Under the pieces are notes generated by a model. The model made no database searches and had not been told where the DNA came from. It saw only the letters and a program-made list of their open reading frames with translations. Position numbers and translations under genes: made by a program. A stretch of DNA of 64,000 bases from Vibrio sp. 10N.286.49.B1 (GTDB taxonomy: Bacteria > Pseudomonadota > Gammaproteobacteria > Enterobacterales > Vibrionaceae): assembly GCF_002873335.1 (NCBI RefSeq), contig NZ_MCUW01000009.1, forward strand, positions 169,317 through 233,316. The letters are read 5' to 3'. Positions within the stretch are counted from its first letter, which is position 1. The number at the start of each line of letters is the position of its first letter. Below are positions 1 through 8,500 of the stretch, piece by piece.

Positions 1-62
1 AGCGCTTGGCGAGTGACGCCAGGGTGATGCTCAATATGCGCTTTCAAGTCAGCTAAGATCAT
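1..62 (-). CDS. feoC: FeoC-like ferrous iron transport protein (5' part only)
   Basis: The first 20 codons of a gene that runs off the left edge. The translation begins MILADLKAHIEHHPGVTRQA, which fits the N-terminal winged-helix start of FeoC. Its ATG overlaps the feoB stop codon (ATGA), the usual translational coupling in feoABC operons. In the family FeoC is a small, sometimes iron-sulfur-binding protein that supports FeoB stability. Only the start is visible, so cysteine ligands cannot be checked. The call rests on position and on these 20 residues. Confidence 0.75.
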   Translation of the reverse strand, partial: MILADLKAHIEHHPGVTRQA

Positions 63-2332
63 GCCACCTGTGCCTCTAAGCCTTTTTGTTGCTTCTTGCC
101 TTCCGATTTCAACAACTTAAAGACCAACAAACAGAACACTAGGATGCCACAGATCCAAGCAGCACTCGACATTGGGTGCGCACTAAAGTGAGTCACTTGG
201 TAGTATAATGTCGCGCTGCCATAAGCAAGCCCCATGGTCCAAACACCAATAAAGCGTGCATATTTCTGACCAAACTCTCGCACATACGCGCCCATTGCTG
301 CCACACAAGGCGTGTAGAGCAAGATAAAGATAAGGTAAGCAAACGCAGCATTAGCACTCACAAAATACCCTTTCAGGTTACCAAATATCGATGAATCAAC
401 TTCCTGGTCTGCGGCCACCGCATTGGTATCGGACAAATCACCGACATCAACACCTAATGGATCAGAATAACTCAACCCAGCCAGATTCTCTGGGATAGAC
501 GCCACCGCTTCTTGCAAACTCGCCATCAGGTCAAACTCAGCACCCTCATCATCGCCTGACGTATACAAGCTATTGAGTGTACCAACCACGGCTTCTTTTG
601 CGAAAATACCCGTAATAATACCGACCGTCGCTGGCCAGTTGTCTTGCTGAACGCCCATCGGAGCAAAAACAGGAGTTACGACTTGCGCCGCTTTTGATAA
701 CACAGAGTTTTCACTGTCTTCGTTACCAAACGAACCATCCATGCCGACTGAATTAAAGAAGCTAAGAATGGTCACCACCACCACGATAGTCTTACCAGCA
801 CCAAGTACGAAGCGCTTCAGTTTTTGCCATGTCTTTATCATGACATTTTGAACGGTTGGTAACTCGTAGTCTGGCATCTCCATGACCAAGCTATCGCTTG
901 AACCAGGGTAAATGGTGTGTTTTAGCACAAGCCCGGTAAATACAGCGGCAACAATACCCAACACATAAAGAGCGAAGACAATGTTTTGCCCACTGTCTGG
1001 AAAGAAAGCTGCTGCAAATAATGCATAAACAGGTAAACGAGCACCACACGACATAAACGGAGCCATTGATGCCGCTAACTTACGTTCACGCTCTTGGTCA
1101 AGGGTACGAGTCGCCATTATGGACGGTACATTACAACCAAACCCAAGAACAAGTGGTACAAATGCCTTACCTGGTAGACCGATTTTTTGCATCACTTTAT
1201 CAAGAACAAAAGCAGCGCGGGCCATGTAGCCAGAACTTTCTAATACCGCAAGGAACAAATAAAGTGCCGCAATGACAGGAACAAAGGTTGCCACCGTTTG
1301 AATACCGCCACCCACACCATCGGCGATTAAAGTCACCAACCAAACTGGCAGGTGATCGTCTAATAGGTGATGACCGCCATCAACAAGCAATGCCCCTACG
1401 CCAATATCAAAGAAATCAATAAACGCGCTACCGATGTTAATAGAGAACATGAACATCAGGTACATAACAACAAAGAAAAACGGAATCCCAACCCACTTAT
1501 TTAGGATAAAACCATCCACTTTTTCAGTAAAGCTACGGCTTAATTTGCCTTCACTGCGGCGTAATTTTTTACATTCTTCATGGAGGAATGTGTACTTAAC
1601 ATCGGCAACTTGTAAGTCAATATCTATCCCAGTTTGCCTGCGAGCCGTTGCAACCGCTTCTTTTTGTTCACTGGTTAAGGTATTCAATACCATGACATCA
1701 TCTTCAAGTGAACGAATTGCCAACGCTCTCGCATCGACAGACTCACCCGTAAACATTGGCACTAACTTAGCAATGGCATGCTCCATGTCATCGCCATAAT
1801 TAAGATCGATTTTATCTAAGGTCAAACCTTGGACTAAGATCTTATGCAGTTGCTCCTTTAGCGTTCTCACTTGGTCTTTATCTGTCGCAGAAAGTGTTAG
1901 AACTGGGCAGCCTAATGTTTTTTCAAGCGCCTTAATGTCCAGTTTGACGCGTTCACGCTTCAACGCATCCATTTTATTGAGAACAACGATCATTGGTCGA
2001 CCCAATTCACGAAGTTGAAGCGTCATATATAAACTGCGCTCAAGACTGGTCGCATCAACAACGTTAATAATCAGATCGGCTGGATGTGTAAGAACCGCAC
2101 GAGATGCTATTGACTCATCGATACTGTTGCCATCATTACCACTATCCAGTGCATATATACCTGGCAGGTCGGTAAGCTGGAACATATCGCCTGCGTGACG
2201 GTATTGCCCCGTTTTCTTTTCGACGGTGACACCCGCCCAGTTACCGACTTGTTGCTTAGCGCCGGTAAGCCCATTGAACAAGGTCGTTTTGCCACTGTTT
2301 GGGTTACCAACCGTTAAAATGGTGTAGTTCAT
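59..2332 (-). CDS. feoB: Ferrous iron permease FeoB
   Basis: Inner-membrane Fe(II) importer driven by an N-terminal G domain; 757 residues, the usual size. Visible G-domain motifs are G1 GNPNSGKT (9-16), G3 DLPG (55-58) and G4 NKMD (119-122). A polytopic membrane part begins near residue 280 and carries the FeoB core signature GFGCNVPSI and a second Cys-containing segment FMSCGARLPVY. The C-terminal tail is short and basic. It overlaps feoA upstream (ATGA, 4 bp) and feoC downstream, so feoABC is one transcript. Expression is probably driven by the FNR/Fur-type promoter upstream of feoA. Confidence 0.97.
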   Translation of the reverse strand: MNYTILTVGNPNSGKTTLFNGLTGAKQQVGNWAGVTVEKKTGQYRHAGDMFQLTDLPGIYALDSGNDGNSIDESIASRAVLTHPADLIINVVDATSLERSLYMTLQLRELGRPMIVVLNKMDALKRERVKLDIKALEKTLGCPVLTLSATDKDQVRTLKEQLHKILVQGLTLDKIDLNYGDDMEHAIAKLVPMFTGESVDARALAIRSLEDDVMVLNTLTSEQKEAVATARRQTGIDIDLQVADVKYTFLHEECKKLRRSEGKLSRSFTEKVDGFILNKWVGIPFFFVVMYLMFMFSINIGSAFIDFFDIGVGALLVDGGHHLLDDHLPVWLVTLIADGVGGGIQTVATFVPVIAALYLFLAVLESSGYMARAAFVLDKVMQKIGLPGKAFVPLVLGFGCNVPSIMATRTLDQERERKLAASMAPFMSCGARLPVYALFAAAFFPDSGQNIVFALYVLGIVAAVFTGLVLKHTIYPGSSDSLVMEMPDYELPTVQNVMIKTWQKLKRFVLGAGKTIVVVVTILSFFNSVGMDGSFGNEDSENSVLSKAAQVVTPVFAPMGVQQDNWPATVGIITGIFAKEAVVGTLNSLYTSGDDEGAEFDLMASLQEAVASIPENLAGLSYSDPLGVDVGDLSDTNAVAADQEVDSSIFGNLKGYFVSANAAFAYLIFILLYTPCVAAMGAYVREFGQKYARFIGVWTMGLAYGSATLYYQVTHFSAHPMSSAAWICGILVFCLLVFKLLKSEGKKQQKGLEAQVA

Positions 2333-2559
2333 TTTGCAGACTCCACTTCAATGGATTGCGCTATCGCATTTCGAATAGCCAATGAGACACCACGAACTTC
2401 AATCTGAAGAGGATCACCCATCGGAGCTCGGCGAATCACTTTAATCTCTGTATTAGGTAAAATTCCCATTACCATTAGTTTCTTTCGGACGTCAGTCGAG
2501 AGCCCCGATAAAGCAGTAATCGTACCACTGCTTCCTACTTGTAATTCAGCCAGCTTCAT
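2329..2559 (-). CDS. feoA: Ferrous iron transport protein A (FeoA)
   Basis: A 76-residue SH3-like cytoplasmic partner of FeoB. It shows the FeoA pattern: an N-terminal L-x-x-L-x-V-G-x-x-G segment, a central MGILPNTEIKVIRRAPMGDP stretch, then I-E-V-R-G. It is the first gene of the operon, and its stop codon overlaps the feoB start by 4 bp. The upstream 100 bp contain an FNR-like site, a -10 hexamer and a Fur-like site. Confidence 0.95.
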   Translation of the reverse strand: MKLAELQVGSSGTITALSGLSTDVRKKLMVMGILPNTEIKVIRRAPMGDPLQIEVRGVSLAIRNAIAQSIEVESAK

Positions 2560-2584
2560 TTAGTTCACCCAAAGTATGATTGGT

Positions 2585-2603
2585 AATGAGAAATATTAAC
2601 ATT
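2585..2603 (-). promoter_or_regulatory. Fur box of the feoABC operon (candidate)
   Basis: AATGAGAAATATTAACATT matches a Vibrio-type Fur consensus (AATGANAATNATTNTCATT) with two mismatches. It lies just upstream of the feoA start and would cover about +2 to +20 of a transcript initiated from the -10 element at 2611-2616. That position suits repression by Fur-Fe. The consensus is established knowledge; the match was read by eye. Confidence 0.6.
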
Positions 2604-2610
2604 AGCGGTT

Positions 2611-2653
2611 ATTTTAAAGGCGCAATCTTATGTTCCGCTTTGCGTTAAATCAA
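2611..2653 (-). promoter_or_regulatory. feoA promoter with FNR-like activator site
   Basis: On the + strand TTGCG-TTAA-ATCAA (2640-2653) matches the FNR dyad TTGAT-N4-ATCAA with one perfect half-site. A minus-strand -10 hexamer TAAAAT lies at 2616-2611, which predicts a start near 2604. The FNR site centre then falls close to -42, the class II position. Anaerobic activation of feo by FNR is known in enterobacteria; here it is inferred. Confidence 0.5.
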
Positions 2654-2895
2654 GTTTGTGGCAATTGTAACTGAAAGTAACGTCAAAAAAATCACGTTAA
2701 TTTCGTCAAAAATAGTGACACCCATAGATTAACGGCCTTTCTATAAAATCTAAAAAACTAAAATAACAAACAAAAAATCCAATAAAATAAACAAGTTACA
2801 ATGAAAACTTAAAAATGTCGTAATTTTAATGGTAGGTTGCCGTTTTTTTTATAAGGAAATTAAGTGAGAGTCGTTATAGTAAATTTCAACAGAGC

Positions 2896-3015
2896 AAATC
2901 GCGCCTGTTTATGAAATTCCAGAGGTGATGTGGTCATCCACATCACTCCGGCAGCAAGCGAAGGTGTCATTGACACCCGCGGTATGGTCCCCCGACTGTG
3001 CCGCGATTTTTTTTT
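2896..3015 (+). ncRNA. Candidate structured leader RNA or small RNA upstream of pxpABC
   Basis: This stretch has an ordered set of helices. A first hairpin has 9-bp perfect arms (2925-2933 with 2938-2946). A second has 7-bp arms and a 1-nt centre (2963-2977; a larger loop would be needed in RNA). An intrinsic terminator follows (2979-3015). In addition, AAATCGCG (2896-2903) is the exact complement of CGCGATTT (3002-3009) and would close the whole element and pair into the U tract. This could be an attenuating leader of pxpABC or a free-standing ~120-nt RNA. I do not recognise it as a known riboswitch class. No convincing promoter was found; a TATAGT at 2875-2880 is the best -10. Confidence 0.4.
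2979..3015 (+). terminator. Intrinsic terminator upstream of pxpA
   Basis: An 11-bp stem including G-U pairs (2979-2989 with 2994-3004), a CCCC loop, then nine T's (3007-3015). It ends about 108 bp before the pxpA start. No gene precedes it on this strand, so it ends either a small RNA or an attenuated leader. Confidence 0.7.
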
Positions 3016-3123
3016 CTTCTTGTCTATTCTTCTCAAAAACCACACGCTCACCTCCCTTCAATTTGTCTATTCGACTAGAATTACCGCATAATGGCATTCA
3101 TTTATTTTCAGGAAATTAGAGTC

Positions 3124-3873
3124 ATGATGACACTAAATGGCGACGTAGGTGAAAGCTACGGTATATGGTCGCTTGGCCGTGATGAACAACTCATCCCACT
3201 ATTGGATATGGCCAATATCGCTTGTGGGTTTCACGCCTCCGACCCAGAAACAATGTCTAACACCGTCCGGCTATGCCGCCAGCATAATGTCTCTATTGGC
3301 GCTCATCCCGGCTACGATGACAAGGTAGGCTTTGGTCGCAGAAGCATTGATATGTCTGAAAGTGCAATCACCGCGTCGATTATGTACCAAGTCGGCGCAT
3401 TACAAGGCATCTGTCAGCTGCACTCATGTCAAGTCGACTACATAAAACCTCACGGTGCGATGTACCACGATATGATGGCTTCAACGTCCGTTATGACGGC
3501 TATTTTTAAGGCAGCGGCCATACTCAATCTCCCTGTGATGCTTTTAGCAAACAAACAACCTGAGCCATCGATTCATCTCGCTAACGAAATGGGAGTGATG
3601 GTCATCTTCGAAGCCTTTGCGGACCGTCGATATACAGAAGGTGGAGAATTAGCACCGCGTACTCAAACTGACGCAGTATTTCACAAGGAAGACGATATTC
3701 TTACACAAGCACATTCGATCTTGGAAAATAGCGTGGTCTTTTCAGCAACAGGTCGTGCGCTGAAACTCAGCGCAAGTACATTATGTGTTCATGGCGATAA
3801 CGCTGCCTCTATTGAAGTCGCCACATCAATAAGAACATTAATTAATCAGTATGGTTTAACCAATGAACCGTAG
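3124..3873 (+). CDS. pxpA: 5-oxoprolinase subunit PxpA (LamB/YcsF family)
   Basis: Subunit A of the ATP-dependent prokaryotic 5-oxoprolinase, which converts 5-oxo-L-proline (pyroglutamate) to L-glutamate. The N-terminal LNGDVGES, then NIACGFHASDP, GAHPGYDD-x-x-GFGRR and YIKPHGAMYHDM are LamB/YcsF family blocks. I place the start at ATG 3124 (or 3127), because the family begins with the short L-N-x-D-x-G-E segment and AGGAAA (3110-3115) sits 8 nt upstream. The frame is open back to 3091 but would add 11 unlikely residues. About 249 residues, normal for the family. It overlaps pxpB by 11 bp; pxpABC is clearly an operon. Confidence 0.93.
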   Translation: MMTLNGDVGESYGIWSLGRDEQLIPLLDMANIACGFHASDPETMSNTVRLCRQHNVSIGAHPGYDDKVGFGRRSIDMSESAITASIMYQVGALQGICQLHSCQVDYIKPHGAMYHDMMASTSVMTAIFKAAAILNLPVMLLANKQPEPSIHLANEMGVMVIFEAFADRRYTEGGELAPRTQTDAVFHKEDDILTQAHSILENSVVFSATGRALKLSASTLCVHGDNAASIEVATSIRTLINQYGLTNEP

Positions 3874-4561
3874 CCTAACGATTCAACCGGCTTCCGAGTC
3901 TAGTCTCATCGTCTATTTTGGTGCTGAGATTGACCCAGAGCTACCCGTACTGATCGCAGAGTATGCACGACAGATTAAGCAACACTATGCAGCGTACATT
4001 CTAAATTGCATCCCATCTTATACATCGCTCACGATTGAGTACCACCCGCTTAAGCTAGATGACGCAGAACTTCGTCGTTTCATCAGCGCGATAAAGCCCA
4101 TGAGGCAAGACTCAAACCGCTTGCAAAAAACCATCCAATTACCTATCTACTATGATACCAGCGTGGGTCCCGACCTCATCAACATGGCCGCACAACTCGC
4201 GCTTTCAACACATGACATTATCGCTTGCCATCAATCAACAATTTATACCGTTTGTGCAATAGGTTTTGCTCCCGGTTTTGCTTTTCTTGCTGACGTAGAT
4301 CCTCTTATTCGCATGCCTAGGCTAACAGAGCCAAGAAAATTCGTACCAAAAGGAAGCGTAGGTATTGCTGACCGCCAAACCGCGGTTTATCCCATGTCGA
4401 CACCCGGTGGTTGGAACATTATCGGTAATTGCCCTGTCTCACTGTATGACGCCGTTTCGCCGCAACATTCGTTATTACAGGTAGGTGACCGCGTTCAATT
4501 CCATGCGATTCATCAAGATAAGTTCATCGCACTAGGAGGTGAGTTATGCCCGCATTGGTGA
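3863..4561 (+). CDS. pxpB: 5-oxoprolinase subunit PxpB (allophanate hydrolase subunit 1-like)
   Basis: 232 residues. It has the family's signature blocks GFAPGFAFLADVDP, a P-R-x-x-E-P-R-x-x-V-P-x-G-S-V-G-I-A segment and YPMSTPGGWNIIG. With PxpC it forms the ATP-using part of 5-oxoprolinase; the fold is cyclophilin-like and it was formerly annotated as KipI or a urea carboxylase-related subunit. Its start overlaps the pxpA 3' end and its own 3' end overlaps pxpC by 16 bp, so the three proteins are translationally coupled. Confidence 0.92.
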   Translation: MNRSLTIQPASESSLIVYFGAEIDPELPVLIAEYARQIKQHYAAYILNCIPSYTSLTIEYHPLKLDDAELRRFISAIKPMRQDSNRLQKTIQLPIYYDTSVGPDLINMAAQLALSTHDIIACHQSTIYTVCAIGFAPGFAFLADVDPLIRMPRLTEPRKFVPKGSVGIADRQTAVYPMSTPGGWNIIGNCPVSLYDAVSPQHSLLQVGDRVQFHAIHQDKFIALGGELCPHW

Positions 4562-5565
4562 TCATTAATCCAGGCCACCTCTGTTTGGTTCAAGATCTCG
4601 GGCGATTTAATGTCGGTCAATTTGGTCTAAGTCAAGGAGGGGCTTGCGACTTGCATGCTCATTGCTGGGGACAGAAGGCATTAGGAAATCCCATCACAAA
4701 TAGCAGTATTGAGATCTTATTTGGACATGCTCAATTTCAGGCAACCGACACTATCACCATGATTCTCACTGGCGCAGACTGCCAAGCGGTGACCACCCCC
4801 TCCCTTCAACCGATCTCAAGTTGGCAGCCATTTACCCTCAATAAAGGCGAGTGTTTGACGTTAAAACGTCCCAAAAGTGGATTGCGTACCTACCTTTCTA
4901 TCCAAGGCGCGTTTGATATCCCCTCACACCTCGGCAGTGTTTCTACCGTGATGAGAAATCAAGTTGGTGGTATCAATAATGGCGAACCACTAAAGAAAGG
5001 CGACATACTCGCAATAAAACAAGATACACTGCCCATAGCGCCAACGTCAGATTCACCAAGACCTCGCTCACCTATGGCTGGATCTCAAATACCTCGCTCA
5101 CAAATATCAACGTATCCCGCGTTGCAAAAAATCAAATTGATTCCCAGCTATCAGCACACTACTTTTTCTGATGCGTTTCGACGTGACTTCTTTCAGCGAA
5201 CCTTCACCGTTTCACCGCAAACTGATCGCATGGGCATTCGTTTAACCATAGATCAAACCAGCTCACCTTCTTCTAGAGCGACGTCACCGCAATTAAGCCA
5301 GCCGCGGTTAACACCACAGGACATCAGCATGATCTCAGAGGGAATTGTATGCGGTTCCGTTCAAATTACTCATGGCGGCTCACCCATTATTTTATTACAA
5401 GATAGGCAAACTCTTGGCGGTTACCGTAAGATTGGGGTGGTTGCATTTCGAGATTTAATGAAGCTAGGACAACTACGTCCCGGCGATCAGCTCATGTTTG
5501 AGCGCACTAACCTTGAGGTCGAGCGCGTCAAACAACGCGCTTTTTTCCACGCCTTTTCGCTATGA
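4546..5565 (+). CDS. pxpC: 5-oxoprolinase subunit PxpC (allophanate hydrolase subunit 2-like)
   Basis: 339 residues. The N-terminal LVQDLGRFNVGQFGLSQGG and the later I-S-E-G-I-V-x-G-S-V-Q-I blocks are typical of biotin-dependent carboxylase-like C-terminal domains used in PxpC. A strong AGGAGG precedes the ATG inside pxpB. It is longer than the roughly 310 residues usual for the family because of two low-complexity Ser/Pro/Arg/Gln-rich inserts (about residues 165-187 and 238-258). The last 6 bp overlap the oppositely oriented regulator gene. Confidence 0.92.
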   Translation: MPALVIINPGHLCLVQDLGRFNVGQFGLSQGGACDLHAHCWGQKALGNPITNSSIEILFGHAQFQATDTITMILTGADCQAVTTPSLQPISSWQPFTLNKGECLTLKRPKSGLRTYLSIQGAFDIPSHLGSVSTVMRNQVGGINNGEPLKKGDILAIKQDTLPIAPTSDSPRPRSPMAGSQIPRSQISTYPALQKIKLIPSYQHTTFSDAFRRDFFQRTFTVSPQTDRMGIRLTIDQTSSPSSRATSPQLSQPRLTPQDISMISEGIVCGSVQITHGGSPIILLQDRQTLGGYRKIGVVAFRDLMKLGQLRPGDQLMFERTNLEVERVKQRAFFHAFSL

Positions 5566-8500
5566 AGACTCATCGTTATCTAGCAGCACAAACTTAGAGG
5601 GTGAGACGCCAAAATAGAGCTTAAAACGCTGTGAAAAATACGAAGGATCATTAAATCCACAAGCAAAGGCAACATCGGCGACCTTGTCTCCTTGCAGTAG
5701 CATCTCACATGCTTTTTCCATTCTAACTTCACTTAAGTAGTCAGAAAACGTAACGCCAAACAAAGATTTAAATCGCCTTTGTAAACTACGTTCAGAAATA
5801 AACAAGGCCTTGGCGGCACTTGATGTACTGAATTCCGCGTGAGTACATTGCTCTGCGACTAACTGAATCACATTCGTTTTCCAGTCATCATGCTTAGCAC
5901 TCGTTTTATCATGCGTTGTTGGCGACGTATTTGTTACGGGGCTAGGAGGAACAAATAACGGTTGATTATCAATCGTCGCCACTGAGTTCTCGCTATATAG
6001 GTTCCACCGTATCACCACTCGATTCAACTCACCCCTTTCAATAGGAAGCAGTTCCCCCCCCGAATTATGTATATGCATAGGTAAACGACTTGGGCTGAAG
6101 TCTAAGACTTTCTCTAAGTCCGTGCTTTCGAATCCCTCCGGCGCTCGGTTTACACTCGGAAACGGCAATCCTGAATCCTCAAATATCACGCTTAGCTTGG
6201 TTCGGTCCACATCGACAATAATGTCCATGACTTGCCCCCTGACTAGGCGCTTCAATGCACTTGCCAAAACAGAATTGAAAATAATATCTAGGTTGCAATC
6301 GTCTAAAATAACCTTACTTTGAGATGGTAAAACACCCAAATTAATTCGCACACCATGACTATCAAACTCTTGTTGCCAAGCCTTAACGGAAAAATAAATA
6401 AACGCACTCACAGAACATACTGGCGAACGTTGACTGTCTTTATTAAAAACCGCTTCGAGGTTATTGAATGGTTCATCGTGATGCTTATTATCCCGATGCA
6501 TTTTTTCTTGATATTCTCGATACCAAACATTCTGTTTTGATGCATCCATTGCCGCTTTCACTAAGTCACGTACGACCTCTTGCCTGACGTGAAAAACTTT
6601 ACGTAGTTGCTGATTACTCCGAATAAGCACTCGGCTTTGATGCTGCAATTGCTCTGTTTTAAGCGATACCTGAGTCTTTAACATCTTATTAATTGCGGTA
6701 ACACGTCGCGAACGCCATAGAACACCCCAGATAATCACCACCAGCAACATCACCACACTAAACGCATAGAAGCGAATAGACTTATACCATGGGGTTAGCA
6801 CCACAAATTGAAATGATTTTAGGCGATGCGCGCTCTCATCACCACGCACGCGAACGGATAGTTGGTGAGTCCCTTCAGCAGGTTTATCCAAGCTCAACTC
6901 AAGCCCTTGGATAGGTGTCCAGTCTTCATCACCATCAAAACGGTATTCAACGGTTTTTCCCGAAGAAAATGGCCAAACGCCGAATCTAGCACTTATCGAT
7001 TCACCATATGGAATACGCAGCACTTCTGATGGCTTCATTCCAATCGACACGGGTTGGTTATCAACGCGAAGTTCTGTTATCAATACGGTTTGAGTGGGGT
7101 ATGACGCGCTCAACACCTCATCAGAGGTAAATTCGACAATGCCATATCGAGAACCTACAGCAACCGCATCAGTGTCTTGGTTATACGCACAACTACCATC
7201 AATAAATTCATTGTTTATTACACCATAGGGCTCTGAGAGCTCACGCAACAAGGCACCCGTATGTAAGTGTGCACTTACGCCTCTCGATGTGATAAGCCAT
7301 ATTGCCTCTTTACTTTGAGTGACACATACCGGTCTAATATTATTTTGTGGCAAGGCTATTGGCGTCAATACTTGGTTCAGCAGGTGATAATTGAATACAC
7401 CGTAGCTACTCACCGCCCAAAGTCCCTCTCGGGTATCCGTCATTTCAATCACACGTCCAAAGGACTCACTGTCATTGACGTAGTGGCTCTTATCCTTATC
7501 TATCAGATACAATCCATGATCCGTACCAACCGCTAACTTTTTGTTTGTTAGTGCTTTCAGCGACGTAATTTTAGCTGGCAGGTGTTTTTTCAGTATCCAG
7601 TCTTGACCGAAATCTCGTAGTGTATGGTTGGATAGATCAATCGCTAATACGCGCAGTCCACTGCTCACCCAGAGAGTATCATCATCGTTATCAAAGCCAC
7701 GAAAAGACAGATGATCGATCTCTGCTGGCAATGTAGGAAACTCATCCATTAACGACGCTACCCGGTAGCGACCTAAATCTAACGATAACAGTCCTCTCTC
7801 GGTTGCCAGCCAAAGGGTCTTACCCCGCTGTGCAACAGAAGAGACCTGCCCCCAAAATACCAACGTTGATAATCCATCATTATTGATGGAATACAGGCCA
7901 TTATTGGTCACAACCCAGTATCCACCGAGTGGGTTGTCGAACATATCTAATTTCGTATCAACCCTTCGTAAATCCTCTTGATGTGTCACTGAAAACCGAC
8001 GAAATAACGCATCATACTCAGAAAAATAACGCACTCCGCTGTTGGTCGCTATCCACATACCCTGCTTGCCATCTCGAGCTAAAGAGTAAATTTTTTCCCC
8101 CATCAGACCATATTCATCATTAGGGTTTACCTCGACTTTGCTGGCTTGCTTGGTTCGCTTATCAACAAGGTAGAGTCCGTGCTCTGTTCCTAACCAAAGG
8201 TATTGTTCTGATTCGTCGATGGTCAACACATGCGAACGCGCTAGACCAAAATACTGGGACTGTGAGGAACTCAAAGAGTAGATTTCTGCACCGGTGGTGT
8301 AGCCAACAATGAGCTGGTTTAAGTCGGTAGAATAATAAAGCGTCGTGGCCAACGCGCTTGTGGACAGTTTAACTCGGCTCAGAACATGGTTATCCCAAGC
8401 AAAGACGCCAACGGAAGTTGCGAAGTACCATGTGTTGTGCACCAATATGGCATCCGATACGTCTATCGTTAAACCTGAATGAAAAGGCTCAAATTTCTGC

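Noticed and set aside
2896..3015. Leader as a Qrr, Spot 42 or known riboswitch RNA
   Set aside because: No sigma-54 promoter or Qrr core, no Spot 42 sequence, and none of the TPP, FMN, cobalamin, lysine, glycine or Moco signatures I know.
2860..3097. Two minus-strand frames of 62-63 codons in the pxpA leader
   Set aside because: No ribosome site, basic low-complexity translation, and they lie over the dyads and terminator that explain the sequence better.
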